In this document: positions 27,213-38,734 of the stretch, piece after piece
How positions within the stretch are numbered: the first letter of the stretch is position 1
How the letters are laid out: each line of letters begins with the position of its first letter
NCBI GenBank assembly: GCA_949432885.1
Contig: CASQXY010000002.1
Coordinates: 1-64,000 of the forward strand
Direction of reading: 5' to 3'
DNA: 64,000 nt
From: an uncultured bacterium
Lineage (GTDB): Bacteria > Bacillota > Clostridia > Christensenellales > CAG-917
The notes under the pieces: generated by a model
Told to the model about the DNA's origin: nothing
The model's input: the letters and a program-made list of their open reading frames with translations, nothing else
Databases searched by the model: none
Translations under genes and position numbers: made by a program

Positions 27213-27604
27213 TGACTTTTATCGTCTCAATATCACCATTATGCTATATGGTTATAGGGTCTATTTTGAGATTTATATGAGCTGCCGTTGCGCTGTTTGT
27301 CCAAAAGCCGAATTTGAGCATAGAAATAACCAAAGTCTATATATTACATGCAGAACTAACGATATAAGCGGGATTCATTATAGTGTCGTCGGAGCTTTGT
27401 CGTTATTGCGCAATCGGAAATTTGTGCGGCGCAGGATTTGTATGACATTATAAGTTTATGTCTAATGACGGTTTATACTATATTTATAGACGCTTTGCAC
27501 GCAAACGGACTCATCGCCGCACATTGCAAACCATTTGCTGATTTTAAGAAAAAATATACAATTTGCTTGAAATAATGCACTAAATAGTTGGAATTTTGCC
27601 CTGT

Positions 27605-27620
27605 TGTTACACGTGAAACA
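27605..27620 (+). promoter_or_regulatory. parS site 3 (perfect)
   Basis: TGTTACACGTGAAACA, an exact match to TGTTNCACGTGAAACA, about 400 bases from the first pair. Confidence 0.92.
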
Positions 27621-29107
27621 TTTTGATTTTTATCGACATAATTGTTGCAAATGTGTTGACATTGCGCGTCGGACGAAAATGCGGCTCCGCAAACAACCGC
27701 ATGTTTTGCCGCGTTTATGCCTATTTTATGAAGCATGTTGCAGTGATCATAATCGGACTATTCTTGGAATATGCTTTTAAATTGAGTGATTGGCGGCGTA
27801 TTTGCGGCAAATAATCGATATAATTAACCATTTGTGCGTCAATATAGTCATGCCGTGGGTAACTGATATATAATAGGCATCTGATATGCAACGTAAAACC
27901 GGCATACCGAGGACAATATCTGTACTATGAGCGGCATTCGTATAACAGAAAATATAAATGCCGCAGGCAAACGCCATATCAATCAAAATATACACAATGC
28001 AATCATCAAGCACAAGCGCGGCCTTACCGACACATATGAGTGCAGGTATACGACGAGCAACAAGCATAGAACAACCGACCGACAATATGCAGCAGTACGG
28101 ACAATAAAGCATTGCAAACTCAGGCCAGATAGCAGATATAAACAAATTGAAAATCAATGTATTCCGAGGACATTTATGCGAATTGTCTGACAAAATTGAT
28201 AAATCAGAGCATTAAATCTGCTAATATGAATGAATTTGACATTAAATCATCTAATGCGGAAGCATTAAACAGGGGTAGCGTGCCGTTGTTTGAAATCCGA
28301 CTTTTCCGAATAAGATCGGAGCTCTGAGAGCATACTTTTTATTTGCCAATATACAATGCTTCACATGAACAATAACGCGGACGATTCCGAACCGCTGTCG
28401 GCTCCGATTATTAATATACGGACAGCTCGGATTGATAACACACAGGAAGTTCAAAGCCAAGCGGATAAAACAACATGAGCGATGTAATTTGGCTGTACGG
28501 AAGCGCAATTTGCGAATTTGACGTATTTACATATAAAATATGTATTATTTGTAAAAATCCAATGTGTTTATGCCGCAAATCAACACATTCGTATTACAAA
28601 TCAGCGCTATAAGACTATGGCAGAAGTTTGACCGCAATATTGAATAGTGCGTTTGTTTAATAAATATTAGAATCCGTCGTTATGGAGAAGCCGTATTCAC
28701 ACCTGCAAGCGGCACACCGCGATACCGCATGATAGCGCAGATTGATGTATTTCATAAATATGCCATAAGAATTTTTCTAAATTTGCATATTGTTTGTGCT
28801 TTTTAAGTCGTTTATGTAAATATGCAATAATAAAAACGTTTTTATCTGTATTTACGATTAAATACGAATCAATGCGCTATAAATTCTGTTCATACGCATG
28901 CTATTTGCTATTAACATTTTACTCGCACATTTTATATAACGCAAAACGAAAATTTTGATAATTTTCAGCAAAATTAAATGCGAATTATTTGCTTTGCAAT
29001 AGTTGCAAATGGTTTAATTGTTAATTATATTTGCGGAAGAATTCGACTTTTCCAAGACCAAAAAACAAACGGGGTGAGCGCTCCTATGGCAGGGTTGGAA
29101 ATATTAG

Positions 29108-31117
<2,010 letters not shown>

Positions 31118-31131
31118 TTCAGGAGGATATT

Positions 31132-33684
31132 ATGGCAAACATAAGAGACGACAAAAACAACGAATATATACAGCATCTTGCCAACTCCACAGTCAAGAAT
31201 ATCGAGATAAACGGCGAGCTGAAAAAATCTTTTATTTCATATGCGATGGCGGTCAACGTATCGCGCGCGATTCCCGACGTCCGCGACGGACTCAAACCCG
31301 TTCACAGAAGGATACTGTACGCTATGAGCGAGCTGGGTCTCACTCCCGACAAGCCCTACCGCAAGTGCGCGATGGTCGTCGGCGAAGTGCTGGGTAAATA
31401 CCATCCGCACGGCGACAGCTCCGTATACGACGCGCTCGTGCGTCTTGCGCAGGACTTTTCCATACGCTGTCCGCTTGTAGACGGTCACGGCAACTTCGGC
31501 TCCGTGGACGGCGACCCCGCGGCGGCATACAGATATACGGAAGCGCGTCTTTCCAAAATAGCGTTGGAAATGATACGCGACATAGACAAGAAGACGGTGG
31601 ATTTCTATCCCAACTTCGACGACACGCGCGAACAGCCCACCGTACTGCCGTCCAGATTCCCCAATCTGCTCGTAAACGGCTCGGACGGTATAGCGGTCGG
31701 CATGGCGACGTCCATTCCGCCTCACAATCTCAGCGAGGTCATAGACGCTGCCGTCGCGCTTATGCAGAACCCCGAAGCCACGGTGGACGAGCTTATGGAA
31801 TATATTCCCGCCCCCGACTTCCCGACGGGCGCGCTCATACTCGGCAGAAACACCATAAAGCAGGCGTACCGTACGGGTCGCGGTATGGCGATTCTGCGTG
31901 CTAAGGCGGAAATAGAGGAGCTTGCAAACGGCAAAAGCCGCATTATCGTTACCGAGATACCCTATCAAGTCAACAAAGCTAAGCTTATCGAAAATATTGC
32001 GGACCAAGTCAAGGATAAGAGGCTGGAAGGCATTGCGGATTTGAGAGAGGAGACCGACCGCCACGGCATGCGTATCGTCATCGAGCTCAAAAAGGACGTC
32101 AACGCGCAAGTGCTTCTCAATCAGCTCTACAAGCAGACGTCGATGCAGACGAGTTTCAGCATGATACTTCTCGCGCTTGTAGACGGCGTTCCGCGCATAC
32201 TCAATCTCAAAGAGATATTGGAAAGCTACATCGCGCATCAGAAGGACGTCGTCATACGCCGCACCAACTTCGACCTTTCCAAGGCGCAGGAAAGACAGCA
32301 TATTTTGCTAGGCCTGCATATAGCGCTCGAAAATATCGACGCTATCGTCGAGCTTCTCAAAAAATCGCAGGACAGACAGGACGCTATGGCAAAGCTGATG
32401 GAGAGCTACGCTCTGTCCGACAGGCAGGCGGCGGCAATTCTCGACATGCGTCTGCAACGCTTGACGGGACTGGAAGTCGAGAAGATAAATGCGGAGCTTG
32501 CCGACCTCGAAAAACAAATCGAATACTTCAACTTCGTGCTTTCCCACGACGAGGAAGTTTGCGCGATTGTCGTCAAGGAGCTTACCGACGTCAAAGCGCA
32601 GTTCGGCACTCCCAGACGTTCGGAGCTCACCTACGACTACGGCGATATCGACATCGAGGACCTTATCGAAAAGGAAGACGTCGTCATTTCCATGACGCAC
32701 AGCGGATATATCAAGCGTATACCCGTCGCCGAGTACAAAGCTCAACACCGCGGCGGCATGGGCGTTACCGCTCATAAGGCAAAGGACGAGGACTTCGTGG
32801 AGAAAATATTCACGTCCAACACGCACGAAAGGCTTATGTTCTTCACTAATCTCGGAAAAGTCTTCACTATGAAAGCGTACGAGATACCCGAGGCGAGCCG
32901 CAACGCGCGCGGCAGAGCGGCGGTCAACCTTCTGCAACTCGAACAGGGAGAGCGCATTCAGGCGTTCTTGAAACTGCCCGAGGAAAAGGAAGGCAAGTTC
33001 CTCATGCTCGCCACTAAGCGCGGTCTTATCAAAAAAACTCCTCTCGAAGAATACGAGTCTATCAAGCGCAACGGCAAGATTGCAATCAAATTCAACGATG
33101 ACGACGAGCTTATCGACGCAGTTATCACCGACGGCGACAGCGAGCTTATAGTCGCTTCTAGCGCGGGAATGAGCATACATTTCCACGAGAGCGTAGTGCG
33201 CCCGATGGGAAGAACGGCTATGGGCGTCAAGGCTATGAACCTCGCAAAGGGCGTAAACCTCGTCGCGTTTACTGCCGTCAAAGCAGGTGACGAAATCCTC
33301 ACCGTCACTTCCAACGGCTACGGTAAGCGCAGCGACCTCGAAGATTATCCCTTGCAGGGCAGAGCGGGCAAAGGCGTCAAGGCGGGCGTGTTCAACGACA
33401 GAACGGGCTCTCTCGTGTGTCTGAGCGTTATACCTGCCGACACCGACGTTATGATGATTACAGACAGCGGAGTTATCATAAGAGTTGAAGCGGACGAGAT
33501 AAGCAAAATCGGAAGAGCTACGCAGGGCGTGCGTATAATGAAACTGAAAGGCGATAAGATAAACGTCATGGCGGTCGCTCTCACGCCGCACGAGGAAGCC
33601 GCAGACAATGAGCAAGACGAGACGGGCGATACAGAGACAGTCTCCGAGAGCGCAGAAACGGTTTCGGAAAATGCGGAAGAATAA
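31132..33684 (+). CDS. gyrA: DNA gyrase subunit A
   Basis: GyrA cuts and rejoins DNA and wraps it with its C-terminal beta-pinwheel. The 850-residue product has the catalytic Tyr135 in [10 protein letters not shown]. In the quinolone pocket [10 protein letters not shown], Ser96 and Asp100 stand for Ser83 and Asp87 of E. coli, so this allele looks quinolone-sensitive. The GyrA-box region appears as [11 protein letters not shown] near residue 743. It ends in an acidic tail (Glu/Asp/Thr/Ser) of about 30 residues. The N-terminus carries about 13 extra residues compared with E. coli. AGGAGG precedes the start. Confidence 0.98.
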   Translation: MANIRDDKNNEYIQHLANSTVKNIEINGELKKSFISYAMAVNVSRAIPDVRDGLKPVHRRILYAMSELGLTPDKPYRKCAMVVGEVLGKYHPHGDSSVYDALVRLAQDFSIRCPLVDGHGNFGSVDGDPAAAYRYTEARLSKIALEMIRDIDKKTVDFYPNFDDTREQPTVLPSRFPNLLVNGSDGIAVGMATSIPPHNLSEVIDAAVALMQNPEATVDELMEYIPAPDFPTGALILGRNTIKQAYRTGRGMAILRAKAEIEELANGKSRIIVTEIPYQVNKAKLIENIADQVKDKRLEGIADLREETDRHGMRIVIELKKDVNAQVLLNQLYKQTSMQTSFSMILLALVDGVPRILNLKEILESYIAHQKDVVIRRTNFDLSKAQERQHILLGLHIALENIDAIVELLKKSQDRQDAMAKLMESYALSDRQAAAILDMRLQRLTGLEVEKINAELADLEKQIEYFNFVLSHDEEVCAIVVKELTDVKAQFGTPRRSELTYDYGDIDIEDLIEKEDVVISMTHSGYIKRIPVAEYKAQHRGGMGVTAHKAKDEDFVEKIFTSNTHERLMFFTNLGKVFTMKAYEIPEASRNARGRAAVNLLQLEQGERIQAFLKLPEEKEGKFLMLATKRGLIKKTPLEEYESIKRNGKIAIKFNDDDELIDAVITDGDSELIVASSAGMSIHFHESVVRPMGRTAMGVKAMNLAKGVNLVAFTAVKAGDEILTVTSNGYGKRSDLEDYPLQGRAGKGVKAGVFNDRTGSLVCLSVIPADTDVMMITDSGVIIRVEADEISKIGRATQGVRIMKLKGDKINVMAVALTPHEEAADNEQDETGDTETVSESAETVSENAEE

Positions 33685-33700
33685 TTAAATTATGACGATA

Positions 33701-33732
33701 AAAAAGGCGGGAGCAATCCCGTCTTTTTTTTT
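33701..33732. terminator. Bidirectional terminator between gyrA and mtnN
   Basis: A stem of about 12 bp (33701-33712 with 33717-33728, one G-U pair) around the loop GCAA, with A and T runs on either side. Confidence 0.85.
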
Positions 33733-33810
33733 CATAATTTGCAAGTGAAATATTACAAAAACATACTTTAAATTTCAATTACATCACATAAACGGTCGTT
33801 TCGGATGATT

Positions 33811-34536
33811 TTATCTCTTTTTTATCGGTGGCAGCGGCTTTACCGCGCCCGTCACGGCGGCAAACACCGCAGGCAGTATTTCTTCGTATTTCGCAATTCC
33901 TCTGCGCACCACCTCGTCAAAGCTCACGGGGGCGGTCGCGTCCGCTTTGTCCGAAATCACCTTGACGGACAGCAGAGGTATACCGTTTCTCTCGCAGGCT
34001 ATGGCAAGCGCGGCAAGCTCCATTTCGCACACGTCGCATCCGAACCGCTCGGCGAGCTCCTTTTTTTTCTCGGCGCTCGCAACAAACAGGTCTCCGCTTG
34101 CCACCGCGACTTTGCGTAACGGTTTTCCCACAGCCGCAAGCACCGCGTCAATCAAAGCGCAATCCAAACGGAAATATATATCGTCCTTATCCAGATACTG
34201 TCCGACTTTCGTTCCGTCAATACGAGAGGTATCAAACTGATAGTGGCAAACTTTGTCGGCAATGACAAGCTCGCCTACGCCGAGCGCGGGATTGAGAGCG
34301 CCCACAAATCCGAAATTTAGCATAATCTCCACGTCGAACAAATCCACAAGCGTCTGCGCCGTGAGCGCGGCGTTTATCTCGCCTACGCCGCAGGTCGCAA
34401 GATATACGGTGTTTGCTCCGAGCTCTATTCTGCAAACGTGCGCTCCGTGAATCGCGCTCTCTTCCGCAACGTTGCCGAGTTTGCGATATATAGGCAGGGT
34501 TTCTTCCGCCATCGCAGTTACAATACCTATTCTCAT
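33811..34536 (-). CDS. mtnN: 5'-Methylthioadenosine/S-adenosylhomocysteine nucleosidase
   Basis: MtnN (Pfs) splits MTA and SAH to adenine and a thio-ribose, feeding methionine salvage and the activated methyl cycle. The 241-residue product starts MRIGIVTAMAEE and shows NFGFVGALNPALGVGEL, the base-binding segment around VASGDLF, the CEMELAALAIAC block and the catalytic Asp in VISDKAD. The frame is open upstream to 34698, but GGAGG just before ATG 34536 and the family N-terminus fix the start. It is a single gene on the minus strand between gyrA and rsmG. Confidence 0.95.
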   Translation of the reverse strand: MRIGIVTAMAEETLPIYRKLGNVAEESAIHGAHVCRIELGANTVYLATCGVGEINAALTAQTLVDLFDVEIMLNFGFVGALNPALGVGELVIADKVCHYQFDTSRIDGTKVGQYLDKDDIYFRLDCALIDAVLAAVGKPLRKVAVASGDLFVASAEKKKELAERFGCDVCEMELAALAIACERNGIPLLSVKVISDKADATAPVSFDEVVRRGIAKYEEILPAVFAAVTGAVKPLPPIKKR

Positions 34537-34716
34537 ACGCGCCTCCGCACATTCGATATATACCATAATACCACCCGCCGCCTCGCAATTCAATACGGCG
34601 GAACTCAAAACCGGAAAAATTAAAAAATCATAATGTGCTGCATGCATAAAGTATTGTCCGTCCGAAAGTAAAATCGTCGCAAATACGCCGCAACGCAATA
34701 TTATTTCCGCTCGCGG

Positions 34717-34745
34717 TTGATTTATGCTCGGGATAATGTTAAAAT
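34717..34745 (+). promoter_or_regulatory. rsmG promoter, predicted leaderless
   Basis: TTGATT (34717-34722), 17 bases, TAAAAT (34740-34745), then 6 bases to ATG 34752. No ribosome site is present upstream of the start. Confidence 0.65.
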
Positions 34746-34751
34746 TCGCTT

Positions 34752-35444
34752 ATGGATGATTTGGAGTTTCTCATTTCCTGCGCCTCCGAGATAGGAGCGG
34801 ATTTGGACGGCGATACCGCCGCCGCGCTTTTGGCGTACAGAGATTGCGTCCTGTCGGCAAATGAAAAATTCAACCTTACGGCTATAAAGGATAATCGGGA
34901 ATTTATCGTCAAGCACCTCGTCGACTCCCTCTTGGGCGCAAGCGAAATCCCTTTCGGAGCGAGGCTTTGCGATATAGGCTCGGGCGCGGGTTTTCCTTGC
35001 GTGCCTATCGCCGCTCTGCGAAAGGATATAAATGCGGTCGCATTGGATTCTACTGCAAAAAAAATGAATTTCGTATCGCAAGCCGCAAAGAGCATAGGTC
35101 TTACAAACGTAACCGCGATTGCGGGAAGGGCTGAGGAACAGAAAACCCTTTTCGCCTCATTCGACGCCGTGACGGCAAGGGCGGTTTCCTCTCTGCCTAT
35201 ACTTTTGGAGCTTGCAATACCTCTTCTTAAAGTAGGCGGTGTTTTTATCGCTTATAAAACGGACGGGGACGAGCTTGAAATTTCAAAACGCGCGCTTTTT
35301 GAACTCGGAGCCAAATGTACTAAAATAAAATCCGCTCAGCTGTACGGCGGAGATAGAAGAACCGTACTCGTTATAGAAAAGCTGAAAGCGACAAATTCCA
35401 AATACCCGAGGCTGTACGGCGCGATAAAGAAAAATCCTCTTTAA
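34752..35444 (+). CDS. rsmG: 16S rRNA (guanine-527-N7)-methyltransferase
   Basis: RsmG (GidB) methylates G527 of 16S rRNA; its loss gives low-level streptomycin resistance. The 230-residue product has the SAM-binding LCDIGSGAGFPCVPIA, then LDSTAKKMNFV, GRAEEQ and TARAVSSLPILLE. It starts MDDLEFL, has no Shine-Dalgarno site and sits 6 bases after a -10 box, so it is probably translated from a leaderless mRNA. In most Firmicutes rsmG follows mnmG; here it leads towards parA and parB on the plus strand. Confidence 0.95.
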   Translation: MDDLEFLISCASEIGADLDGDTAAALLAYRDCVLSANEKFNLTAIKDNREFIVKHLVDSLLGASEIPFGARLCDIGSGAGFPCVPIAALRKDINAVALDSTAKKMNFVSQAAKSIGLTNVTAIAGRAEEQKTLFASFDAVTARAVSSLPILLELAIPLLKVGGVFIAYKTDGDELEISKRALFELGAKCTKIKSAQLYGGDRRTVLVIEKLKATNSKYPRLYGAIKKNPL

Positions 35445-35600
35445 TTTTATACCGCTCAGAACAAATCCGCAAAGACAGGCTCGTCCGCACGTATGAGCGT
35501 AACAAATTTAAATTTTGCATCCGACGCCGGATATCGCGCGGCGGCTTTTTTATTTTATGCTTCAATTATTTTATATTTATATAATTTTGCTACGCGTTCC

Positions 35601-35629
35601 TTGAAAAATCTACGGCGTTATGTTACACT
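35601..35629 (+). promoter_or_regulatory. parAB promoter, predicted leaderless
   Basis: TTGAAA (35601-35606), 17 bases, TACACT (35624-35629), then 6 bases to ATG 35636. No ribosome site precedes parA. Confidence 0.65.
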
Positions 35630-35635
35630 CATTTT

Positions 35636-36403
35636 ATGGCTCGGATTATTTCTTTTTCAAATCAGAAGGGCGGAGTGGGCAAGACCACTTCCTGCGTAAA
35701 CCTCGCCGCCGCGCTCGCTTTGCGCGGCAAGCGCGTATTGATTGTGGATTTCGACGCTCAGTGCAACGCTTCGAGCGCTCTCGGTGAATTCGATAAACAG
35801 CCCGAGCACTCGATTTACTCGGTGCTTTGCGACAATCTTGCGGCAAACGAGGCTATACGCCGTTCGGATATAGAGAATTTGGATTTTATTCCGTCTTCGT
35901 GCGACCTCGCGGGAGCGGAACTCGAACTGTCTCAAATCGTCATCGGCAGAGAAAGAGTATTGCAGGACAAGCTGTCGGAAATCGATGAAAAATACGACTA
36001 TATCTTTGTCGACTGTCCTCCCTCTCTCGGGCTGCTCACCGTCAACGCGCTTACAGCTTCAAACGGGGTTATCGTGCCTATTCAGAGCGAGTTTTATGCT
36101 CTCGAAGGTCTAAGTCAGATGATGAATACGATAAAACTCGTCAAAAAGTTTTTGAATAAGGATTTGGAAGTCATCGGCGTTGTGCTTACAATGTTCGACG
36201 GCAGGTCAAAGCTCGCAAAAGGCGTTCTGGACGAAATACTCAAAGTTTTCGGCGACAGAGTTTACGACGTAAAAATTCCGCGAAATATCCGTCTTGCCGA
36301 AGCTCCCAGCTACGGGAAGCCCGTGGCGCTGTATGATAAAAAATGCGCCGGTGCCGTCGCATACGACGCACTTGCGGAAGAATTCCTTTCAAAAGAACAA
36401 TGA
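35636..36403 (+). CDS. parA: Chromosome-partitioning ATPase ParA/Soj
   Basis: ParA is a Walker-type ATPase that binds DNA when ATP-bound and moves ParB-parS complexes; in Bacillus Soj also regulates DnaA. The 255-residue product begins MARIISFSNQKGGVGKTTS, a deviant Walker A with the signature lysine. It continues VLIVDFDAQCNASSAL, FVDCPPSLGLLTVNAL and the C-terminal RLAEAPSYGKPV. The start follows the promoter -10 box by 6 bases. parB follows after 8 bases. Confidence 0.97.
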   Translation: MARIISFSNQKGGVGKTTSCVNLAAALALRGKRVLIVDFDAQCNASSALGEFDKQPEHSIYSVLCDNLAANEAIRRSDIENLDFIPSSCDLAGAELELSQIVIGRERVLQDKLSEIDEKYDYIFVDCPPSLGLLTVNALTASNGVIVPIQSEFYALEGLSQMMNTIKLVKKFLNKDLEVIGVVLTMFDGRSKLAKGVLDEILKVFGDRVYDVKIPRNIRLAEAPSYGKPVALYDKKCAGAVAYDALAEEFLSKEQ

Positions 36404-36411
36404 GGTGAATT

Positions 36412-37350
36412 ATGGCAAATGTGAAAGGCGGTCTCGGTCAAAGAGGCATGAACGCATTGTTCAGAGACAACGTTGAAAACGTCAAGGTCGACGTTCCGTC
36501 CGATTTCCCCACGCAGGAAATCGACATTTCTCTTATCGATCGCAACCCAGGTCAGGCAAGAAAATCCTTCGATGAAGAGAGCCTACAGTCTATGGCGAGT
36601 TCAATCGCCATGTACGGCGTTCTTCAACCTATACTGCTTGTCAAGAGCGAGGGCGGAAGATATATGATTATCGCGGGCGAACGCCGTTTCAGAGCCAGCC
36701 TCAAAGCAGGTCTGAAATCCATTCCCGCAATCGTAAAAAACCTTTCTCAGCAGGAAATTCAGGAAATTTCGCTTATAGAAAATCTTCACCGTGAAAACCT
36801 CAACGCGATAGAAGCCGCCGAGGGTATTCGCGAGCTTATGGAAAACCACGGTCTCACGCAGGAAGAGGTCGCAGTGCGCATAGGCAAATCGCGTCCTTAC
36901 GTGACGAATACTCTGAGACTTTTGCAACTGCCCGAAGAAGTCATGGATATGGTTAAATCAGGCAAACTTTCGCCGGGTCACGCGCGCACTATTCTGCCCG
37001 TCGACAACAAGGAAAAACTTATTGAGTTTGCAAAGCTCTCTTGCGAGGAAGGCATTTCCGTGCGCGATATGGAGAGGATAGTGCAAAACTATCTCAACGC
37101 TCCGAAGTCCAACGTCGCCGCGCAAAAACGCAAAAAGGAAGCTCTTCCCCTCGAATTCAAAGCGTTTGTCAACGATATGAAAAGACTCTTTTCCACCAAA
37201 GTTATTCTCAAACGCAACGGGGATAAGGGCAGGATTATAATCGACTACTTCAACAACGACGACCTCGAACGCATACATGCCATAATGCACCTTTTGCAAA
37301 TTCAAGCGAGCAATTCGTCTTCCTTCAACGATAAGGATACCCGTGACTGA
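36412..37350 (+). CDS. parB: Chromosome-partitioning protein ParB/Spo0J
   Basis: ParB is a CTP-dependent DNA clamp loaded at parS. The 312-residue product has the N-terminal Arg/Gly stretch GGLGQRGMNALF, the CTP-binding motifs GERRFRASLKAG and ENLHRENLN, the helix-turn-helix LTQEEVAVRIGKSRPYVTN that reads parS, and a C-terminal dimer domain. Three parS sites for it lie at 27165-27620. GAGGTG 5 bases before the ATG sets the start. It is co-transcribed with parA. Confidence 0.97.
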   Translation: MANVKGGLGQRGMNALFRDNVENVKVDVPSDFPTQEIDISLIDRNPGQARKSFDEESLQSMASSIAMYGVLQPILLVKSEGGRYMIIAGERRFRASLKAGLKSIPAIVKNLSQQEIQEISLIENLHRENLNAIEAAEGIRELMENHGLTQEEVAVRIGKSRPYVTNTLRLLQLPEEVMDMVKSGKLSPGHARTILPVDNKEKLIEFAKLSCEEGISVRDMERIVQNYLNAPKSNVAAQKRKKEALPLEFKAFVNDMKRLFSTKVILKRNGDKGRIIIDYFNNDDLERIHAIMHLLQIQASNSSSFNDKDTRD

Positions 37351-37402
37351 TATTAGTCGAAAAAACTTGTAATAAATATTACATAAAAATAATTATAAAT
37401 TA

Positions 37403-37436
37403 CAAAACGCTCGGTTTATACGAGCGTTTTGATTAT
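37403..37436. terminator. Terminator between parB and recF
   Basis: An 11-bp stem (37403-37413 with 37421-37431) around a 7-base loop; A- and T-rich flanks let it serve both convergent genes. Confidence 0.8.
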
Positions 37437-37506
37437 ATAAAGCGTATATTTTGAAAAAAACAGCATTGATTATGACTCTGATTCAAATAGAAATTACTGT
37501 CATAAA

Positions 37507-38628
37507 TTATTGCTCGGCTTCTACATTCTGCGCCGTTCCGTCTTTTACGAAAATCCCGTTATATCCGCAATCGATATTAAATTCCGTACACGTAATGACC
37601 GTCTGAAAGCCTTTTGTCATGTCAAGCAAAAGTTTCTGCCTGTCCATATCCAGTTCACTCAGAACGTCGTCCAAAAGCAGAATCGGCGCCTCGCCTATTT
37701 CATTTTTATATATAACAACCTCGCCGAGTTTGAGCGCGAGCGCAACAGTGCGCTGTTGTCCCTGAGAGGCGTATTTTCTGCTGTCTTTGCCGTTTATCTC
37801 GATTTTTATGTCGTCGCGGTGCGGACCTGCCGTGGAATATCCCAGCTCCTTATCCTTAGCGCGCGCAGAAATTAAACTGTCATAAAGTTTTTTTTCTATA
37901 TCCTGCGTCTTTATATTTCCGTTATCTTCACCGTCGAAGTAAATCGAGCTTTCGTATGAAAGTTTAAGGTTTTCCTTCTCACTGCTTATGGCGGTGTGAA
38001 ACCTGCTTGCCGCATCGTTGAGCGTGCGGATATATTCTATACGCTTGGTTATGATGACGGCGCCTTCCTTTGCGAGACAGGCATCCCAGACGTCAAGCAT
38101 GTCGTCTATATTGCGGCTTTGCCTCCATTCTTTGAGAAGATTGTTCTTTTGCTTCAAAGTTTTGTTGTAGCGTTGAAGAGAGTAAAAATATCCGCGCTGC
38201 TGCTGACTGAGTCCAACGTCCATAAACCTGCGCCTTTCCTGCGGAGATTCCTTGACAAGCTTCATTTCGTCAGGAGAAAAAAATACCACTCCGAGCACGC
38301 CGAAAAGCTCTCCCGCGCGATTGAGCGGAACGTTGTCCACAAGTACTTTTTTCTTTCCTTTGTCATCTATTTGCAGATTTATCGAGCGCTTTTTATACTT
38401 GGTTTTGAGTGTAAGAGATACTGTCGCTTTACTCTCGCCTATAAGCACCATTTCCTTATCTTTTACCGTGCGCGGACTGTGAAAAATAGAGCAGAGGTAT
38501 ATGCTTTCCAGCATGTTTGTTTTGCCGCTCGCATTTTTGCCGAACAGCACGTTGAGCCCGTCGCCGAAATCAACTTTTACGTGCTTGTAATTTCTGAAAT
38601 TATTCAGCTCTAAAGCGAGAATTTTCAT
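37507..38628 (-). CDS. recF: DNA replication and repair protein RecF
   Basis: RecF is an SMC-like ATPase that helps RecR and RecO load RecA at gaps. The 373-residue product has Walker A GKNASGKTN, the signature KYASQGQQRTVALALKLGE and Walker B PILLLDDVLSELD. The start MKILALELNNFRNY is typical. There is no ribosome site; a consensus promoter ends 6 bases before the ATG. recF usually lies after dnaN and before gyrB on the dnaA strand. Here it is inverted and divergent from dnaA. Confidence 0.96.
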   Translation of the reverse strand: MKILALELNNFRNYKHVKVDFGDGLNVLFGKNASGKTNMLESIYLCSIFHSPRTVKDKEMVLIGESKATVSLTLKTKYKKRSINLQIDDKGKKKVLVDNVPLNRAGELFGVLGVVFFSPDEMKLVKESPQERRRFMDVGLSQQQRGYFYSLQRYNKTLKQKNNLLKEWRQSRNIDDMLDVWDACLAKEGAVIITKRIEYIRTLNDAASRFHTAISSEKENLKLSYESSIYFDGEDNGNIKTQDIEKKLYDSLISARAKDKELGYSTAGPHRDDIKIEINGKDSRKYASQGQQRTVALALKLGEVVIYKNEIGEAPILLLDDVLSELDMDRQKLLLDMTKGFQTVITCTEFNIDCGYNGIFVKDGTAQNVEAEQ

Positions 38629-38634
38629 ACTGCC

Positions 38635-38663
38635 ATTATATCCCGAACCACCTCTTTTTTCAA
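38635..38663 (-). promoter_or_regulatory. recF promoter, predicted leaderless
   Basis: On the minus strand TTGAAA (38658-38663), 17 bases, TATAAT (38635-38640), then 6 bases (38629-38634) to the ATG at 38628. This is the clearest case of the leaderless arrangement in the window. Confidence 0.75.
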
Positions 38664-38699
38664 CTCACTTTATTTGTTTTTTCTTTTTTTGCAATTCGC

Positions 38700-38727
38700 T
38701 TGAATTATTCGGGCATTTTGATATAAT
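38700..38727 (+). promoter_or_regulatory. dnaA promoter, predicted leaderless
   Basis: TTGAAT (38700-38705), 16 bases, TATAAT (38722-38727), then 7 bases to ATG 38735. No Shine-Dalgarno sequence precedes dnaA. The recF and dnaA promoters face away from each other within 106 bases. Confidence 0.7.
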
Positions 38728-38734
38728 TCTTTAT

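Noticed and set aside
27777..28193. A 138-codon minus-strand frame in the parS region (also frames at 27196, 27473, 27927 and 28251)
   Set aside because: Cys/Tyr/Ile-rich translations, no ribosome sites and no gene-like codon use; they are chance frames in AT-rich DNA.
29041..29100. Small structured RNA around the GGGTGAGCGCTCCT palindrome before gyrB
   Set aside because: Only one short palindrome; no match to SRP RNA, 6S RNA or a known riboswitch that I could support.
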